From Laterigemmans sp052161645 (lineage in GTDB: Bacteria; Planctomycetota; Planctomycetia; Pirellulales; Pirellulaceae): a stretch of DNA of 64,000 bases. The position numbers and the translations under genes are program-made. The number at the start of each line of letters is the position of its first letter. The first letter of the stretch is position 1. Where the stretch lies: the NCBI GenBank assembly GCA_052161645.1, contig CP197414.1. One strand, 5' to 3'. Of this stretch, positions 7,019 through 16,843 are shown in pieces. Below the pieces are notes generated by a model, which saw only the letters and a list, made by a program, of their open reading frames with translations, had not been told where the DNA came from and searched no databases.

Positions 7019-9397
7019 TTAATCGACGTAGATGAATTCGTTTAATCCGAACAACGACTGACAGTAGTCGGTCAGCGCTGCGAGACGCGCCTCGGGCTCG
7101 GAACGCTCGGCACGTGCTTTGATCTGAGACTCGATGAAATGGACTGATGCTGCGACTTCGGCTGGCGAAGGTGGCCGCGCGAACGACGTTTCGAAAGCTT
7201 TCTCCACGACTGGTCGCAGGTCAAAACTTTCCCCGCCCGCCTCGCTTGCTGGCACCTCGGCTATCATCACTTGGGCGAAGTCGCGAGCGACCGCGCGAAC
7301 AAAGCGGTCGTTGAGGATCACCATTCCTTGCGGAGCCACGGTTGTGTTCTGCCTGCGATCGCAACTGGTCATCAAATCGGGCCGATCGAAGGCTTGAAAC
7401 ATTGGATACGGAATCAGTCGTTTATGAAACATATAGACGCTGCGCCGCCGAGTGGTCGCGTCATCCTTGGCGTTTTGGGGGTAGCCATCGCCCTTGATAT
7501 TTCGAGCGAGATTTGCCTCAGGAGCGATGTACGGCTTGAACCCCGGACCACCAGCTTTCAAATTCAACGTCTCGCTGACGGCCAGCATGGCGTCACGCAG
7601 GACTTCGACCTCAAGACGTTGTGGGGTCATTCGCCAGAGCAGTTTATTTTCGGGGTCGATGGCGAATCCCCGCTCGTCTATCGCTGCTCGCGTGCTAGCT
7701 TGCCGCCACACGGAACTGGTGAGTATTTTACGATGCAAAGATTTGATATCCCAGCCATCGGCAACAAACTCAGCGGTGAGAAACTCGAGTAACTCGGGAT
7801 GCGAGGGCTCATCGCCTTGAACACCAAAGTCGCTCGGCGTCCGAGATAGACCGTTACCAAAGTGATGCCCCCACAGCCGATTGACGATGACTCGAGCCAG
7901 CAGGGCACCACCACCCCGTTCGGTATCGGTAATCCAGTCAGCGAGTGCGCGACGCTGCAAAGTGCTCTTTGCTTCACCAATCTCACCGTAGGCTGCTTTG
8001 GCCTGCCTCCAGAAATCGGCGGCTTCCGCACCGTCTGAGAGCATTGCCGGAAAGCCAATATCGACTTCGATTTCCCGATCATAGAAATCGCTCCGGCGGA
8101 ACAGCCAAGTGGCGCGACGCTCGGCGTCAAAGTCTTGAAAGAAGAAGCCTTCTTTTCCACTGGGCAACTTGGCTGTCACGCGGTCGCCGCTGTGAAAGAC
8201 GCCCATCAATTGGTAATACTCTTTCGCTGAGAAGGCGTCATATTTGTGATCGTGACAACGTGCACAGCCGACTGTAATCCCCAAGAAACCTGAACCCAAC
8301 GTGGAGATCACGTCATCCAATTCGTTGAACCGATTTCTAAGGCGTTCGCTTTCGAGGAACGAGTCGGGCAATTTGAAAGCGGGGCCGGCAGTCAAGAATC
8401 CAGTGGCAGCAACCGCGGCATCATTGTTGGGCTGGAATTCGTCACCAGCAATTTGCCAACGCACAAACTGGTCGTAGGGCAGATTGTCATTAAATGCTTG
8501 AATGACAAAATCGCGATAGGTATAAGCGTGCGGACGGTCCTGATCGGCTTCCTGGCCGTCGCTGTCGGCGTACCGTGCCACATCCAGCCAATGCCTTGCC
8601 CAACGCTCCCCGTAACGGGGCGAAGCGAGCAGTTGGTCCACCAGACGCTGAATCGCCAAGTCGGCGTTTTCAGCATGAGCGAGGATGAATGCCTTTGTTT
8701 GTGTTGGCGTCGGCGGCAATCCAATCAAATCAAAATACAAACGGCGAACCAAAGTTCTCGCATCGGCTGGATGCGCTGGCCGCAGCCCAGCATCCTTTAG
8801 TCGACGCAACACGTACCAGTCGATGGGCCCCTTTGACCAGTGATCCTCGTCATGTTGTGGAGGTGCTTCCATGGGCTTCAGCCGCTGAAAGGCCCAATGC
8901 GTTTTCGCTCGTTCCAACTTGGGATCGGCCACGTCGACTCCGTCAGGCCAATGCGCACCTTGATCCATCCAAGCTCGCAGCAGTTTGACTTGAGGATCGC
9001 TCAGTGGCTGATTGCCGGCGGGGGGCATCAGGCGATCCTCTTCGAGCCCCGACACCAATTGAATCAGCAAACTCTCTTTGCTGTTACCGGGAAGAATCGC
9101 CTCGCCACTCACTCCTCCACGCAGCGCGGCGTTCTTAACGCCCAGATTAAGCCCGCCCTCCTCCGTCGTTCCCGCGTGGCACTCGTAGCAATGGTTTCGC
9201 AGGATCGGCTGAATATCCCGCAGAAAATCTATTAAACTGCTTTCAACAGCGAGCGCCGGCGGTTTGACACCATCATCATCATGCTTCGCCGTGACGTCGT
9301 CTTCCTGGCCGACACTCTCTTGGGCCGTGAAAATGCTGCACAGCAAACCAAAAATGATTGCCATGAACGCGTAACGTCGATCAAGAGCAAAAGTCAT
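7019..9397 (-). CDS. PSD1 and planctomycete cytochrome C domain-containing protein (DUF1549/DUF1553)
   Basis: 792 residues from the ATG at 9397 (an upstream in-frame start at 9439 adds 14 residues ahead of the signal peptide). Order: signal segment (MAIIFGLLCSIFTAQESVGQ), planctomycete cytochrome-c-like domain with one haem motif CYECH near residues 70-74 and a distal GNQPLSDPQVKLLRAWMDQGA segment, DUF1549 (FDLIGLPPTP, ERWARHWLDVARYADSDG), a CARCHDHKYD second Cys motif, then DUF1553 (VIVNRLWGHHFGNGL, HPELLEFL). Exported. Forms an operon with the DUF1501 gene downstream. At 792 residues it is on the short side for the family, with little sequence between the DUF1549 and DUF1553 parts. Confidence 0.92.
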   Translation of the reverse strand: MTFALDRRYAFMAIIFGLLCSIFTAQESVGQEDDVTAKHDDDGVKPPALAVESSLIDFLRDIQPILRNHCYECHAGTTEEGGLNLGVKNAALRGGVSGEAILPGNSKESLLIQLVSGLEEDRLMPPAGNQPLSDPQVKLLRAWMDQGAHWPDGVDVADPKLERAKTHWAFQRLKPMEAPPQHDEDHWSKGPIDWYVLRRLKDAGLRPAHPADARTLVRRLYFDLIGLPPTPTQTKAFILAHAENADLAIQRLVDQLLASPRYGERWARHWLDVARYADSDGQEADQDRPHAYTYRDFVIQAFNDNLPYDQFVRWQIAGDEFQPNNDAAVAATGFLTAGPAFKLPDSFLESERLRNRFNELDDVISTLGSGFLGITVGCARCHDHKYDAFSAKEYYQLMGVFHSGDRVTAKLPSGKEGFFFQDFDAERRATWLFRRSDFYDREIEVDIGFPAMLSDGAEAADFWRQAKAAYGEIGEAKSTLQRRALADWITDTERGGGALLARVIVNRLWGHHFGNGLSRTPSDFGVQGDEPSHPELLEFLTAEFVADGWDIKSLHRKILTSSVWRQASTRAAIDERGFAIDPENKLLWRMTPQRLEVEVLRDAMLAVSETLNLKAGGPGFKPYIAPEANLARNIKGDGYPQNAKDDATTRRRSVYMFHKRLIPYPMFQAFDRPDLMTSCDRRQNTTVAPQGMVILNDRFVRAVARDFAQVMIAEVPASEAGGESFDLRPVVEKAFETSFARPPSPAEVAASVHFIESQIKARAERSEPEARLAALTDYCQSLFGLNEFIYVD

Positions 9398-9503
9398 GGG
9401 ACCAGGATTTCGTGAGTGACGTGAGAATTCAACTCGCATCCGCGCGGTTGGCTTGCCTTCCGCTCTATTTTAGCAGTTGTTAAGCGGGATTAAAGCAAGC
9501 CCA

Positions 9504-9845
9504 CTAAGAACTTTTCTCCTCCTTTTCTGCTCGTTGCCGAAGTCGTTCCCTTCGCCGCAGCACCGCGGTTTTCACTCTTTGCGAGACCCCCGGCATCTTG
9601 AGCACCGTATCCAGATCTTGCGCCGCCTTCTCGTCTTCGTGAATGGCGGAGTAGGCGAGTGCGCGGTTGTAGAAAGCCATTGTCTTCAGATCATGGGGCG
9701 TGTCTTCTCTGAGAATGGCCGCCGTATAATCGATGATGGCGCCTTGATAATCACGCTTGCCCGCTTTCTTCATTCCGGATCGATACTCGGCCAGCGCGCG
9801 TCCTCGGTGTGATAGCAAACTCTGAACCCAGCTTATAAAGCTCAT
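9504..9845 (-). CDS. Small TPR protein
   Basis: 113 residues from the ATG at 9845, which has an AGGGA site six bases upstream; the longer frame to 9980 adds 45 residues with no support. After MSFISWVQSLLSHRGRALAEYRSGM come two to three tetratricopeptide-like helical pairs (DYQGAIIDYTAAI, AFYNRALAYSAIHEDEKAAQDLDTVL), then a basic tail (RRRERLRQRAEKEEK). Small proteins with this opening and a TPR pair are familiar from planctomycetes; the role is unknown, presumably protein binding. It lies just upstream of the cytochrome/DUF1501 pair on the same strand but about 107 bases away. Confidence 0.7.
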   Translation of the reverse strand: MSFISWVQSLLSHRGRALAEYRSGMKKAGKRDYQGAIIDYTAAILREDTPHDLKTMAFYNRALAYSAIHEDEKAAQDLDTVLKMPGVSQRVKTAVLRRRERLRQRAEKEEKSS

Positions 9846-10164
9846 GTTGATCCCTGCACATAATTCGAGAAATGCGGCGGACGGAATGCTGACTAACGCG
9901 ACTGTCTCATACTCATGTACCTGCAAATTGCGAAACCACTTCCCAGGAATTAGCTTTTGGACTCTGCTGACGGCAAGCAAATTGAATAAGGAACGCTGAG
10001 AGCCTCTTGGTGAATCCCATCCAGACAGCTATTCACCCAGGTGAACTACTTGGCAAATTATAGCGGATGCAATAGTAGAAGTGTGGGCAGTGCGGTTAAC
10101 GCGTTGCAACGCCACCCAATCAGATGTATCGAGCTGTTCCGCTGGGCGTGCCAACGCGGGGTGG

Positions 10165-10256
10165 CCGTGGTTAGCGCACGGTTAGCGGTTTGGGCGCTAG
10201 CCACCGTTTGGTTGAACGCGAGGAGTCCGGTTCAAAACGAGGAACCGTGGCTAGCG
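10165..10256. repeat. Palindromic CGCTAGCC repeat cluster in a 405-bp gene-free stretch
   Basis: CCGTGGTTAGCGC (10165-10177) pairs with GCGCTAGCCACCG (10194-10206), 11 of 13 matching, and CCGTGGCTAGCG recurs at 10245-10256, where it covers the stop codon of the aldehyde dehydrogenase gene. The same core (TTTGGCGCTAGCCGCGG) appears inside the MITE-like element at 26178. The rest of 9846-10250 holds nothing I can support; a 79-codon frame at 10041-10280 runs straight through the repeats and looks spurious. Confidence 0.5.
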
Positions 10257-11681
10257 TCTTGGGTCACGCAGCACCAATGACCTGATCTCAGTCATATCCT
10301 CCATGGCGTAGCGAACTCCTTCACGTCCTAAACCGCTATCTTTGACGCCACCGTAAGGCATATTGTCCACGCGCCAGGAGGGTATCTCGTTGATCAACAC
10401 ACCGCCGACTTCCAACGTATCCCAAGCGGCCATCGCGCGATCAATCCGAGGGGTAAACACGCCGGCGTGAATGCCATAACGGCTGTCGTTGACCAACTGG
10501 AGAGCTGTGGAAAAATCGCGAAACGTTTCGATCAACACAGCAGGGCCGAAGACCTCTTGACGATAGAGTTTGGCCTCGCGAGGGACATTCTTCAGCACCG
10601 TTGCCGCGTGCATGGCACCCTCACGCGTTCCGCCACAGAGCACCTCTGCTCCGGCTGATTTGGCCTCCTCGACCCATTGCTCAACTCGCTCGGCAGCTTG
10701 TGCCGAAACCATTGGACCGATGAAAGTCTCTTCGTCACGCGGGTCGCCCATTTTCAAAATTTGGGCAGCCTCGACGAATTGCTGCTGAAACTGAGCGGCC
10801 AGCGATTCATGGACAATGATGCGCTGCACCGAGATACAACTTTGCCCCGACTGATAAAAAGCTCCGACAATCAACCGGGCGATGGCGTCATCAAGGTCCG
10901 CACCTTCGTCGACGATGCAAGCCGCATTGCCTCCCAATTCGAGCACCACTTTTTTCTTGCCCGCTTGGGACTTTAACTCCCAACCGACATCGGGAGAACC
11001 GGTAAAGCTGAGTAGTTTGAGGCGGGGGTCGGTGGTAAATAACGACGCGCTATCGCGAGTGCATGGCAGAATTGAAAAGGTGCCTTCAGGCAGGTCGGTC
11101 TCGGCTAATATTTCTCCGATCATCAACGCGCCGATGGGCGTCAAACTGGCCGGCTTGAGCACGAACGGACAGCCGACCGCAAGCGCCGGGGCAATCTTGT
11201 GGGCGACCAGATTTAGCGGGAAGTTAAAAGGCGAGATAAACGAACAAGGCCCCAGCGGAACACGTTTCGTGAACCCGCGATAGCCGCGCGTGCGGGGACC
11301 GATTTCCAAATTCAAAGTTTCCCCGTGAGCACGAACTGATTCGTCGGCGGCAATTTGAAAAGTGTCGATCAAGCGAGCGACTTCGCCACGGCTATCCTTA
11401 ATCGGTTTGCCCGCTTCCACGCACAGCACATCAGCCAACTCGGCAAACCGTTCCTCAAAGCGACGAACGCAATGCCTGAGCACCCTTTGGCGTTCATAGG
11501 GGGGTATCTGCCGCAGTGGTTCGACAGCCTCCACCGCTGCGGCGATCGCCCCCTCCACGACTGTCGCGTCCGCTTGGGCGACGCGGGCCACAACCGCACC
11601 CGAGTATTTGCAAGTGACTTCTAGGTCGGCGTTCGCTTGCCGTGCCTGGTTCGCAAAATAATAAGGATAGTTTGATTTCAT
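10251..11681 (-). CDS. Aldehyde dehydrogenase family protein
   Basis: 476-residue NAD(P)-dependent aldehyde dehydrogenase, cytosolic. Visible landmarks: FISPFNFPLNLVAHKIAPAL, KPASLTPIGAL (cofactor lysine region), FTGSPDVGWELK, the general-base Glu in VLELGGNAA, and the catalytic Cys in GQSCISVQRI, then EVFGPAVLI and PYGGVKDSGLGREG near the C-terminus. The ATG at 11681 is chosen over a TTG at 11717 because the TTG lies inside the preceding gene. Of the subfamilies, the sequence looks most like the lactaldehyde/non-phosphorylating glyceraldehyde-phosphate type, but the substrate cannot be read. It starts 14 bases after the 1366-residue envelope protein, so it may be read with the Bat-type cluster. 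Its stop codon lies in a dispersed repeat. Confidence 0.93.
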   Translation of the reverse strand: MKSNYPYYFANQARQANADLEVTCKYSGAVVARVAQADATVVEGAIAAAVEAVEPLRQIPPYERQRVLRHCVRRFEERFAELADVLCVEAGKPIKDSRGEVARLIDTFQIAADESVRAHGETLNLEIGPRTRGYRGFTKRVPLGPCSFISPFNFPLNLVAHKIAPALAVGCPFVLKPASLTPIGALMIGEILAETDLPEGTFSILPCTRDSASLFTTDPRLKLLSFTGSPDVGWELKSQAGKKKVVLELGGNAACIVDEGADLDDAIARLIVGAFYQSGQSCISVQRIIVHESLAAQFQQQFVEAAQILKMGDPRDEETFIGPMVSAQAAERVEQWVEEAKSAGAEVLCGGTREGAMHAATVLKNVPREAKLYRQEVFGPAVLIETFRDFSTALQLVNDSRYGIHAGVFTPRIDRAMAAWDTLEVGGVLINEIPSWRVDNMPYGGVKDSGLGREGVRYAMEDMTEIRSLVLRDPRR

Positions 11682-11695
11682 TCGTCCTACACCGC

Positions 11696-14600
11696 TCAGA
11701 CCGCTTGCATTTTCCAACGCTGGGCAATCTCCTGCAGATTTGGTACCGCGGTACCGTTGGATTCGGCGAAGTAGTGACGTTCGACGCGATCAATATCATC
11801 ACGCAGTTGATTCCGCTGGTCGGCTGGCAAAGAATCGTCGCTGTAAGCGGATTTCAAGCGGCCCAGTACCAAGAAAGGAGTGATCTCCAGCGGCTCGGCG
11901 ACCTCTTCTTCTCCAGACACCGCCGACGAACTTCGGATCGCCAAAATCAAACCGATCAAAATCACCAATCCAGCACCACCGCAGAGTGCGATGATCCAAC
12001 TAGCTCGACTCGACGTTCCGTAAGCCTCCACCAGCGCGATGCTTGCTGCGACGTCTTCAAGATCGGCATCAACGTAGCGTTGGTAACGCACTTCCTTGGT
12101 TTCCACCACCGGTTTTGGAAAAGCAAAATTCTTCGCCGGCGGCCCGGTGGGATCTTTAGCGACATAGGTGAGCGTCCAGGTCCGTTCGGAGAGCACCACC
12201 GGCAGCGTCGCCTCCTTGTCGAACTCGATCACGCTGACCCCCGAGTCTTCGACCTCGCTGAGCTCAAACTCGGTCTGTTCGGTGTCCACCAAACTTTCCA
12301 GGGCGGGCACCAAGCCACGACCGGTGGCTTTGGTTTCCACGATCAATTTACCGCTGGTCGCTTGCCGTTCGTCGAGCACTTGCACCAAACTCAGTTCCTC
12401 CGTCTCAGTCTGCAGCTTGCTTTCCGTGGTAGCATCGATCGGCAGCGGCTTGGAGATGATTGGCAAGGCCACGTAGCCGGACGTATCGAGGAAGTCGAGA
12501 TCCAGTTTTAAACTGGGCACCTTATCGACTTGGGGACCGCGTGGCTGCAGCAAGATATGCGCGTAAGGAGTGACCCGCCAGCCGCTCGGCTTGACCGCGC
12601 GACTGGTCGTGTCGGGATGATTGAAAGTGATCGAGAGCACCTCAAAATGCTCTTGCAGAGCGGCCGTTGTCCCATCCTGAAACTTGTCGCGATAATTCTC
12701 GGTCGGACGGCCATAATTATAAGCGTAGGCCATGTTGTTTTGATTCTGCAAATATTTGCCAAAGCCACCCGACTCACGTTCCAGCTCTTTGGTGTGTCGC
12801 AGGTCAACGTAGATCCCAAAGGGCTCGCTGTTCCCGACGGAGCTGTTGCCATCAAGTCGCACGACCAGTTCCAACTCGGTGATCAGATCTCGATAATAAT
12901 CGTAAACCTTGCGAGCTTCTTCGGCCTGGGGATTATCACCTACCAATTTAAAGCCCGCTTCGAGGTAGCGAAATTTACAGGCTGGATTAACGGCGCTCAT
13001 CCGCGTGAACAGGGCGTTAGCAAACCGATCACGATGTCGCTGGCCAACTTCACCCGGCAGCGACTGCAGCACTTCCGCCAAGCGATCGATTTCGGAATCG
13101 ACCGGACGATTCTTTTCGCTCAGTCCGCCCAAGTCGGTGGCTCCCAGGGCGGCGTAGAACCAATAATCAAAGGCATCGTTCTTTTGTTTTTCCTGCGGTA
13201 AATCGCTGGCCACGGCAACGTAAGCCGCGGCCGCTTCCTGGAAGACCGCGAAAGCTTGCCGACGCCGCTCGCTGAAAGCCGACGAGGGCGATACCTCTTG
13301 AATAAAATCATTCTCGTCATGCATGGTGGCCGCTTTCGCCAACAATAATTGCCACTGGCCAGGATGTTCCTGGAGGGCCTGGTCGATCACTTCCTTGGCC
13401 ACTTGGTATCCGCGTTTTACTTCCGCTTCGATGTCTGCTTTGCGACGTTTGGTTTGGGCGTCGCGTTGCACGTTGGGATCACGCCAGATACCGGCCAAGT
13501 TATTTCGCATCTTTTGAATCAAGCCAGCCATGGTCGCCGGCTCAATCCCACGCCAAGCACCAAATACTTGCTCGATCCGCTCGATATCGAAGACTTCGGC
13601 CACGCTGTGGCAAGTCATAAAGGCGGCGACCAAAAGATTCTCATCGAGTTTTTCGATGGGCAATTTACGGATTCGCGTTACCCACTCTGATAACTCTTCA
13701 AGGTTGCGTTCTTGTTTGGAGCGGGTCAGCGGGATGCTTTCCGCTTTTTGTTCATAACCAAACATGAACATGTAAGAATTGGTGCGTTGCTGCGTGTCGT
13801 TGGGATTATGATTTCGGGTCCAAACGCGGAGGAATTCCTCAGCCAATTCGCGTGCGGTCTCGGGGTGCGTTCCCGCCAATTGTTCGATATAAGGAAATGC
13901 CTTGGCGTCCTCGTTGACTTTGAGCCACAATCGGCAGAGTGCCATCGTGAATTGAGGTTGCAGGCTGGCATCGATGACCTCGAACCATTTTCCTTGCGGC
14001 GCGGTGGTCAAAATCTCAGCCACATCGACGGGATTGATTTGTCCCATCCGCATCACTTGCTGTTGCTCCATCGAAGCGTCGGCGGGATCGACATAATAGA
14101 GATTGCCGTAGCGGTCGCGACGCATCGAGGGGCCGAAGCGATTACTGCTGGAATACGAGCGAGCAACCTCAGCTTCCTTCAGCCAATTGTTGGCGAGAAT
14201 ATTGAGGATACCGGCCCATTCAGCGGTCAGCTCCTGGCCCGAATCGAGCAACGCATCGACCGCCGACTTTTGCAGTTGAAGGTTGCGGGTGCGGCCATCG
14301 CCATCTTGAGGCGTTTGCGCAAGACGTTGCGAAGTTGCCGTGCCGATCGAGGCGAGGATTTCTTGGCCACGGGTCACTTCCTCGGTGAACGACTCGCGGA
14401 GCCAAGCATTCCCCAGTTCGTCTTCCAACAGCGGAGCTTGGCCGACCGCCCGCGCCAATGCTTCGTTACGTTGGGCCTCGGTGGGACTTTTCAGATCGAG
14501 CACCGCCAACGTGGCGCGCCAAGCTTGCGTTTGCAATTCAGCGTCACCATCGCGTCGGTGGCTGGCCAAAAAATGACGCGCCAGCAGATTCAAAGATTCA

Positions 14601-15793
14601 GCATCCTCTTGATCGGTCGCCTCTTCAAGCGTTGGCAGAAATCTAGCCGTTTGATCGTCGCGGCCCGCCGAACTGAGCAGCAGGGCAATTTTTTGCCGGG
14701 CAATCAACTCCGCGTCGAGCGTCTCCAGCGCATCGACAAAATCGGCCAACTGATTTCCTTCACTTAAAGCCGACTGAAGCAATCTGGCAATCCGGCTGAT
14801 GTCCACGTCTCGCAGAGCAACGGGTGAAGAACGCATGATCCACAGCAGATCATCAAAGTTGATAACATTTTGCTCGGCGTAGCGGGCCGCCGGATTGTTG
14901 CGGCGATTCGCCATGGTTGACTGAAGAAATTGTTGCATCTCCTCGGTAAGCCCGACGACCTGTTCGAAGTCCAACTGAGCCTGGGCAGTCATTTCGGCCA
15001 ACAATCGCTCGTAAACCGCCAACGCTTCGGGTTCGCTCAGTTGCTCGCGATCCAACAGTTGCTCACGAAAATGTTCCCATTTGCCCAGCGTGACCGCTTC
15101 GCTTAAGTCGATCAACAAAGCGTCATAAGCGGCCCGCTGTTCAGCCGTGGGAACCGCTTCTTCCGGAGCGGGCTCCGCAGGTGTCTCAGCCGCAGGTGCC
15201 GCCCCGTCGCCGGCCACATCCTCTGTAGTTGATTCTTCCTCGGTCGATTCGGTTGTAGCCGATTCCTCAGCAGTGCGCTCGCCTTCGGCGGGGGCCGCAT
15301 CCTCAGCAACTGGTTCCGCGGCATCTGGTTCCTCCGCGACGGCTTCCTCCGCAGCAGCTTCCTTGCTAGCGGACGCCGCCGGTTGGTCCACAGCCTTACT
15401 GGCATCTTCATTTTGTGCGGCAGCCTCAGCATCCCCTGACGCCGCCTCGGGAGCGGGTTGATTCACTTTGACCCATAAGTTCAGGATCGTCGACGGTCGA
15501 CGATCAAACTTCATTTGCTTTATCTTTGATAACCTATGTTGTTCCCAAGCTGCCGCGGGATCGGCGGATTCTGCAGCGGAAGCGTTCGCTGGAGATTGTC
15601 CTGGGGCGGCTTGCTGCATTGCCATCGCGGCGGCTGGAGTGAGAGGTTGCGCTTGCGTTACCGGGGAAGCTGGCACCACACGAGTCTGCGTCAGTGGAAG
15701 CGTGCCGCCTCCAACCTGCGCCGTAGCAGATGAGGCAGCTGTCACGAAAACGATCGAGAGCAAACCGGTCCAGCAGCAAGTCTTCCAATTCAT
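11696..15793 (-). CDS. Large exported TPR-like/coiled protein with C-terminal membrane anchor (unknown function)
   Basis: About 1365 residues; not recognised. Signal peptide at the start (MNWKTCCWTGLLSIVFVTA, cleavage near SSATAQ), which is why the ATG at 15793 is preferred to the frame that extends to 15880. A low-complexity acidic Ala/Glu/Pro region follows at roughly residues 110-220, then a long alpha-helical part with TPR-like spacing, a beta-rich part, and one transmembrane helix about 100 residues from the end (ASWIIALCGGAGLVILIGLILAI) followed by a short cytosolic tail. It sits about 290 bases downstream of the TPR gene of the Bat-type cluster on the same strand, so it may serve the same envelope machinery. 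The 15794-16085 gap holds no gene; it includes a short AGCTAGCTAGCT palindrome. Confidence 0.75.
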   Translation of the reverse strand: MNWKTCCWTGLLSIVFVTAASSATAQVGGGTLPLTQTRVVPASPVTQAQPLTPAAAMAMQQAAPGQSPANASAAESADPAAAWEQHRLSKIKQMKFDRRPSTILNLWVKVNQPAPEAASGDAEAAAQNEDASKAVDQPAASASKEAAAEEAVAEEPDAAEPVAEDAAPAEGERTAEESATTESTEEESTTEDVAGDGAAPAAETPAEPAPEEAVPTAEQRAAYDALLIDLSEAVTLGKWEHFREQLLDREQLSEPEALAVYERLLAEMTAQAQLDFEQVVGLTEEMQQFLQSTMANRRNNPAARYAEQNVINFDDLLWIMRSSPVALRDVDISRIARLLQSALSEGNQLADFVDALETLDAELIARQKIALLLSSAGRDDQTARFLPTLEEATDQEDAESLNLLARHFLASHRRDGDAELQTQAWRATLAVLDLKSPTEAQRNEALARAVGQAPLLEDELGNAWLRESFTEEVTRGQEILASIGTATSQRLAQTPQDGDGRTRNLQLQKSAVDALLDSGQELTAEWAGILNILANNWLKEAEVARSYSSSNRFGPSMRRDRYGNLYYVDPADASMEQQQVMRMGQINPVDVAEILTTAPQGKWFEVIDASLQPQFTMALCRLWLKVNEDAKAFPYIEQLAGTHPETARELAEEFLRVWTRNHNPNDTQQRTNSYMFMFGYEQKAESIPLTRSKQERNLEELSEWVTRIRKLPIEKLDENLLVAAFMTCHSVAEVFDIERIEQVFGAWRGIEPATMAGLIQKMRNNLAGIWRDPNVQRDAQTKRRKADIEAEVKRGYQVAKEVIDQALQEHPGQWQLLLAKAATMHDENDFIQEVSPSSAFSERRRQAFAVFQEAAAAYVAVASDLPQEKQKNDAFDYWFYAALGATDLGGLSEKNRPVDSEIDRLAEVLQSLPGEVGQRHRDRFANALFTRMSAVNPACKFRYLEAGFKLVGDNPQAEEARKVYDYYRDLITELELVVRLDGNSSVGNSEPFGIYVDLRHTKELERESGGFGKYLQNQNNMAYAYNYGRPTENYRDKFQDGTTAALQEHFEVLSITFNHPDTTSRAVKPSGWRVTPYAHILLQPRGPQVDKVPSLKLDLDFLDTSGYVALPIISKPLPIDATTESKLQTETEELSLVQVLDERQATSGKLIVETKATGRGLVPALESLVDTEQTEFELSEVEDSGVSVIEFDKEATLPVVLSERTWTLTYVAKDPTGPPAKNFAFPKPVVETKEVRYQRYVDADLEDVAASIALVEAYGTSSRASWIIALCGGAGLVILIGLILAIRSSSAVSGEEEVAEPLEITPFLVLGRLKSAYSDDSLPADQRNQLRDDIDRVERHYFAESNGTAVPNLQEIAQRWKMQAV

Positions 15794-16085
15794 TGAATTA
15801 CACGCATGGTGATCTGGGTGGAAGGCAAACAAAACAACGTCGGCAGCCGAAGCGTGGGGCGAGCGGATCGCCAGACACACGCTTTTAGACCAGCCCCATG
15901 ATAGCTAGCTAGCTGGCGACACGTGGAGCCAAGCAAAAAGTTTTGTGGGTGACTTGCTGGATACGCCAGGAGAACCCAACGACACCTCAAGCCCAACGAC
16001 GCAACGATTCCGCGCCCCGAGAAAGACACGTAGCGCAGGAACCGCCACGGTCAAAGACAAAATAAGTCAGAGAAGTGCAGTGCGT

Positions 16086-16796
16086 TTAGGCGCCGGAACC
16101 ATCGGGGAGTGGTCCGAGGTTCGATCCCGCTGCCTTTTTCTTCCCCTTCTTCTTGCTCTTCTTTTTGCCGGGCTTATCGCATTGGCCACTGCAGCAACCT
16201 TGGCACTGCGAGGGGAGCTTGAGTGCTTGTAATTCGTCGAGGTCCATGCGAGCCAAGCGGATGGCGGCCTCCAGATCGTGTTGGTGGCTGGCCAGTTTAT
16301 CATCTTGCTCGGCGGCCTGAGCGGCTTCTGCCAGCAAGCGATAGTGCTGGCGAGCGGCATCAATTTCAGGTTCCCATTCCTCAGCGGGCAAACCTTCGAG
16401 TCGCATCAGCCAAGTCATGTGGTACTGGGCGTTGGCGAGCGCGGCACGGGTATCCGCAACCAGTTGCTCGTCAATCGCATCGCTTGCCTGCAATTCTTGC
16501 AGCAGCCCATCGAGGGCGAGGCGAGCTTCAGGGAGTTGACCCGACTGCATTTGGGCTTTAGCCAATTCCAAGCGAATCACCTGAGCATCGACAACACGAT
16601 CAGCTGGCAATTTGGCAAGTGCTTCGTTGAGCAGCGTGCGGGAACCGGTGAAGTCGTCGTTTGCCGCAGCCAAGCTGGCTTGACGTAGCAAACTCGACGA
16701 GTCGTCCAATTTGAGTTGGGTTTGACCGGGGCCGAGGTGATAGGCCCAAGCCAAAACGGGGACCATCAACCAGCAAAGGATCATAAATAGACGCAT
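16086..16796 (-). CDS. Exported TPR protein with Cys-rich, Lys-rich tail (BatE-like position)
   Basis: 236 residues from the ATG at 16796, which puts a signal peptide at the very start (MRLFMILCWLMVPVLAWA); the longer frame adds 10 residues. The body is helical with TPR-like repeats (residues about 30-190). The tail is unusual: CQGCCSGQCDK followed by a run of Lys (KPGKKKSKKKGKKK). Position directly after the two VWA genes is where BatE, a TPR protein, is found in Bat operons, so a BatE-like role is inferred. The four clustered cysteines could bind metal or form disulfides. It could alternatively be an unrelated periplasmic TPR protein. Confidence 0.7.
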   Translation of the reverse strand: MRLFMILCWLMVPVLAWAYHLGPGQTQLKLDDSSSLLRQASLAAANDDFTGSRTLLNEALAKLPADRVVDAQVIRLELAKAQMQSGQLPEARLALDGLLQELQASDAIDEQLVADTRAALANAQYHMTWLMRLEGLPAEEWEPEIDAARQHYRLLAEAAQAAEQDDKLASHQHDLEAAIRLARMDLDELQALKLPSQCQGCCSGQCDKPGKKKSKKKGKKKAAGSNLGPLPDGSGA

Positions 16797-16843
16797 CTTG
16801 CAGCTGCCTTGTTTGCGGGGATACATATTCCGAGCCGACCGCC

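Noticed and set aside
10041..10280. 79-codon plus-strand frame
   Set aside because: Runs through a palindromic repeat cluster and into the aldehyde dehydrogenase gene; composition is not protein-like and there is no ribosome-binding site.
13712..14767. 351-codon plus-strand frame
   Set aside because: Lies wholly opposite the 1366-residue gene, which has a signal peptide and membrane anchor; a shadow of GC-rich codon usage.
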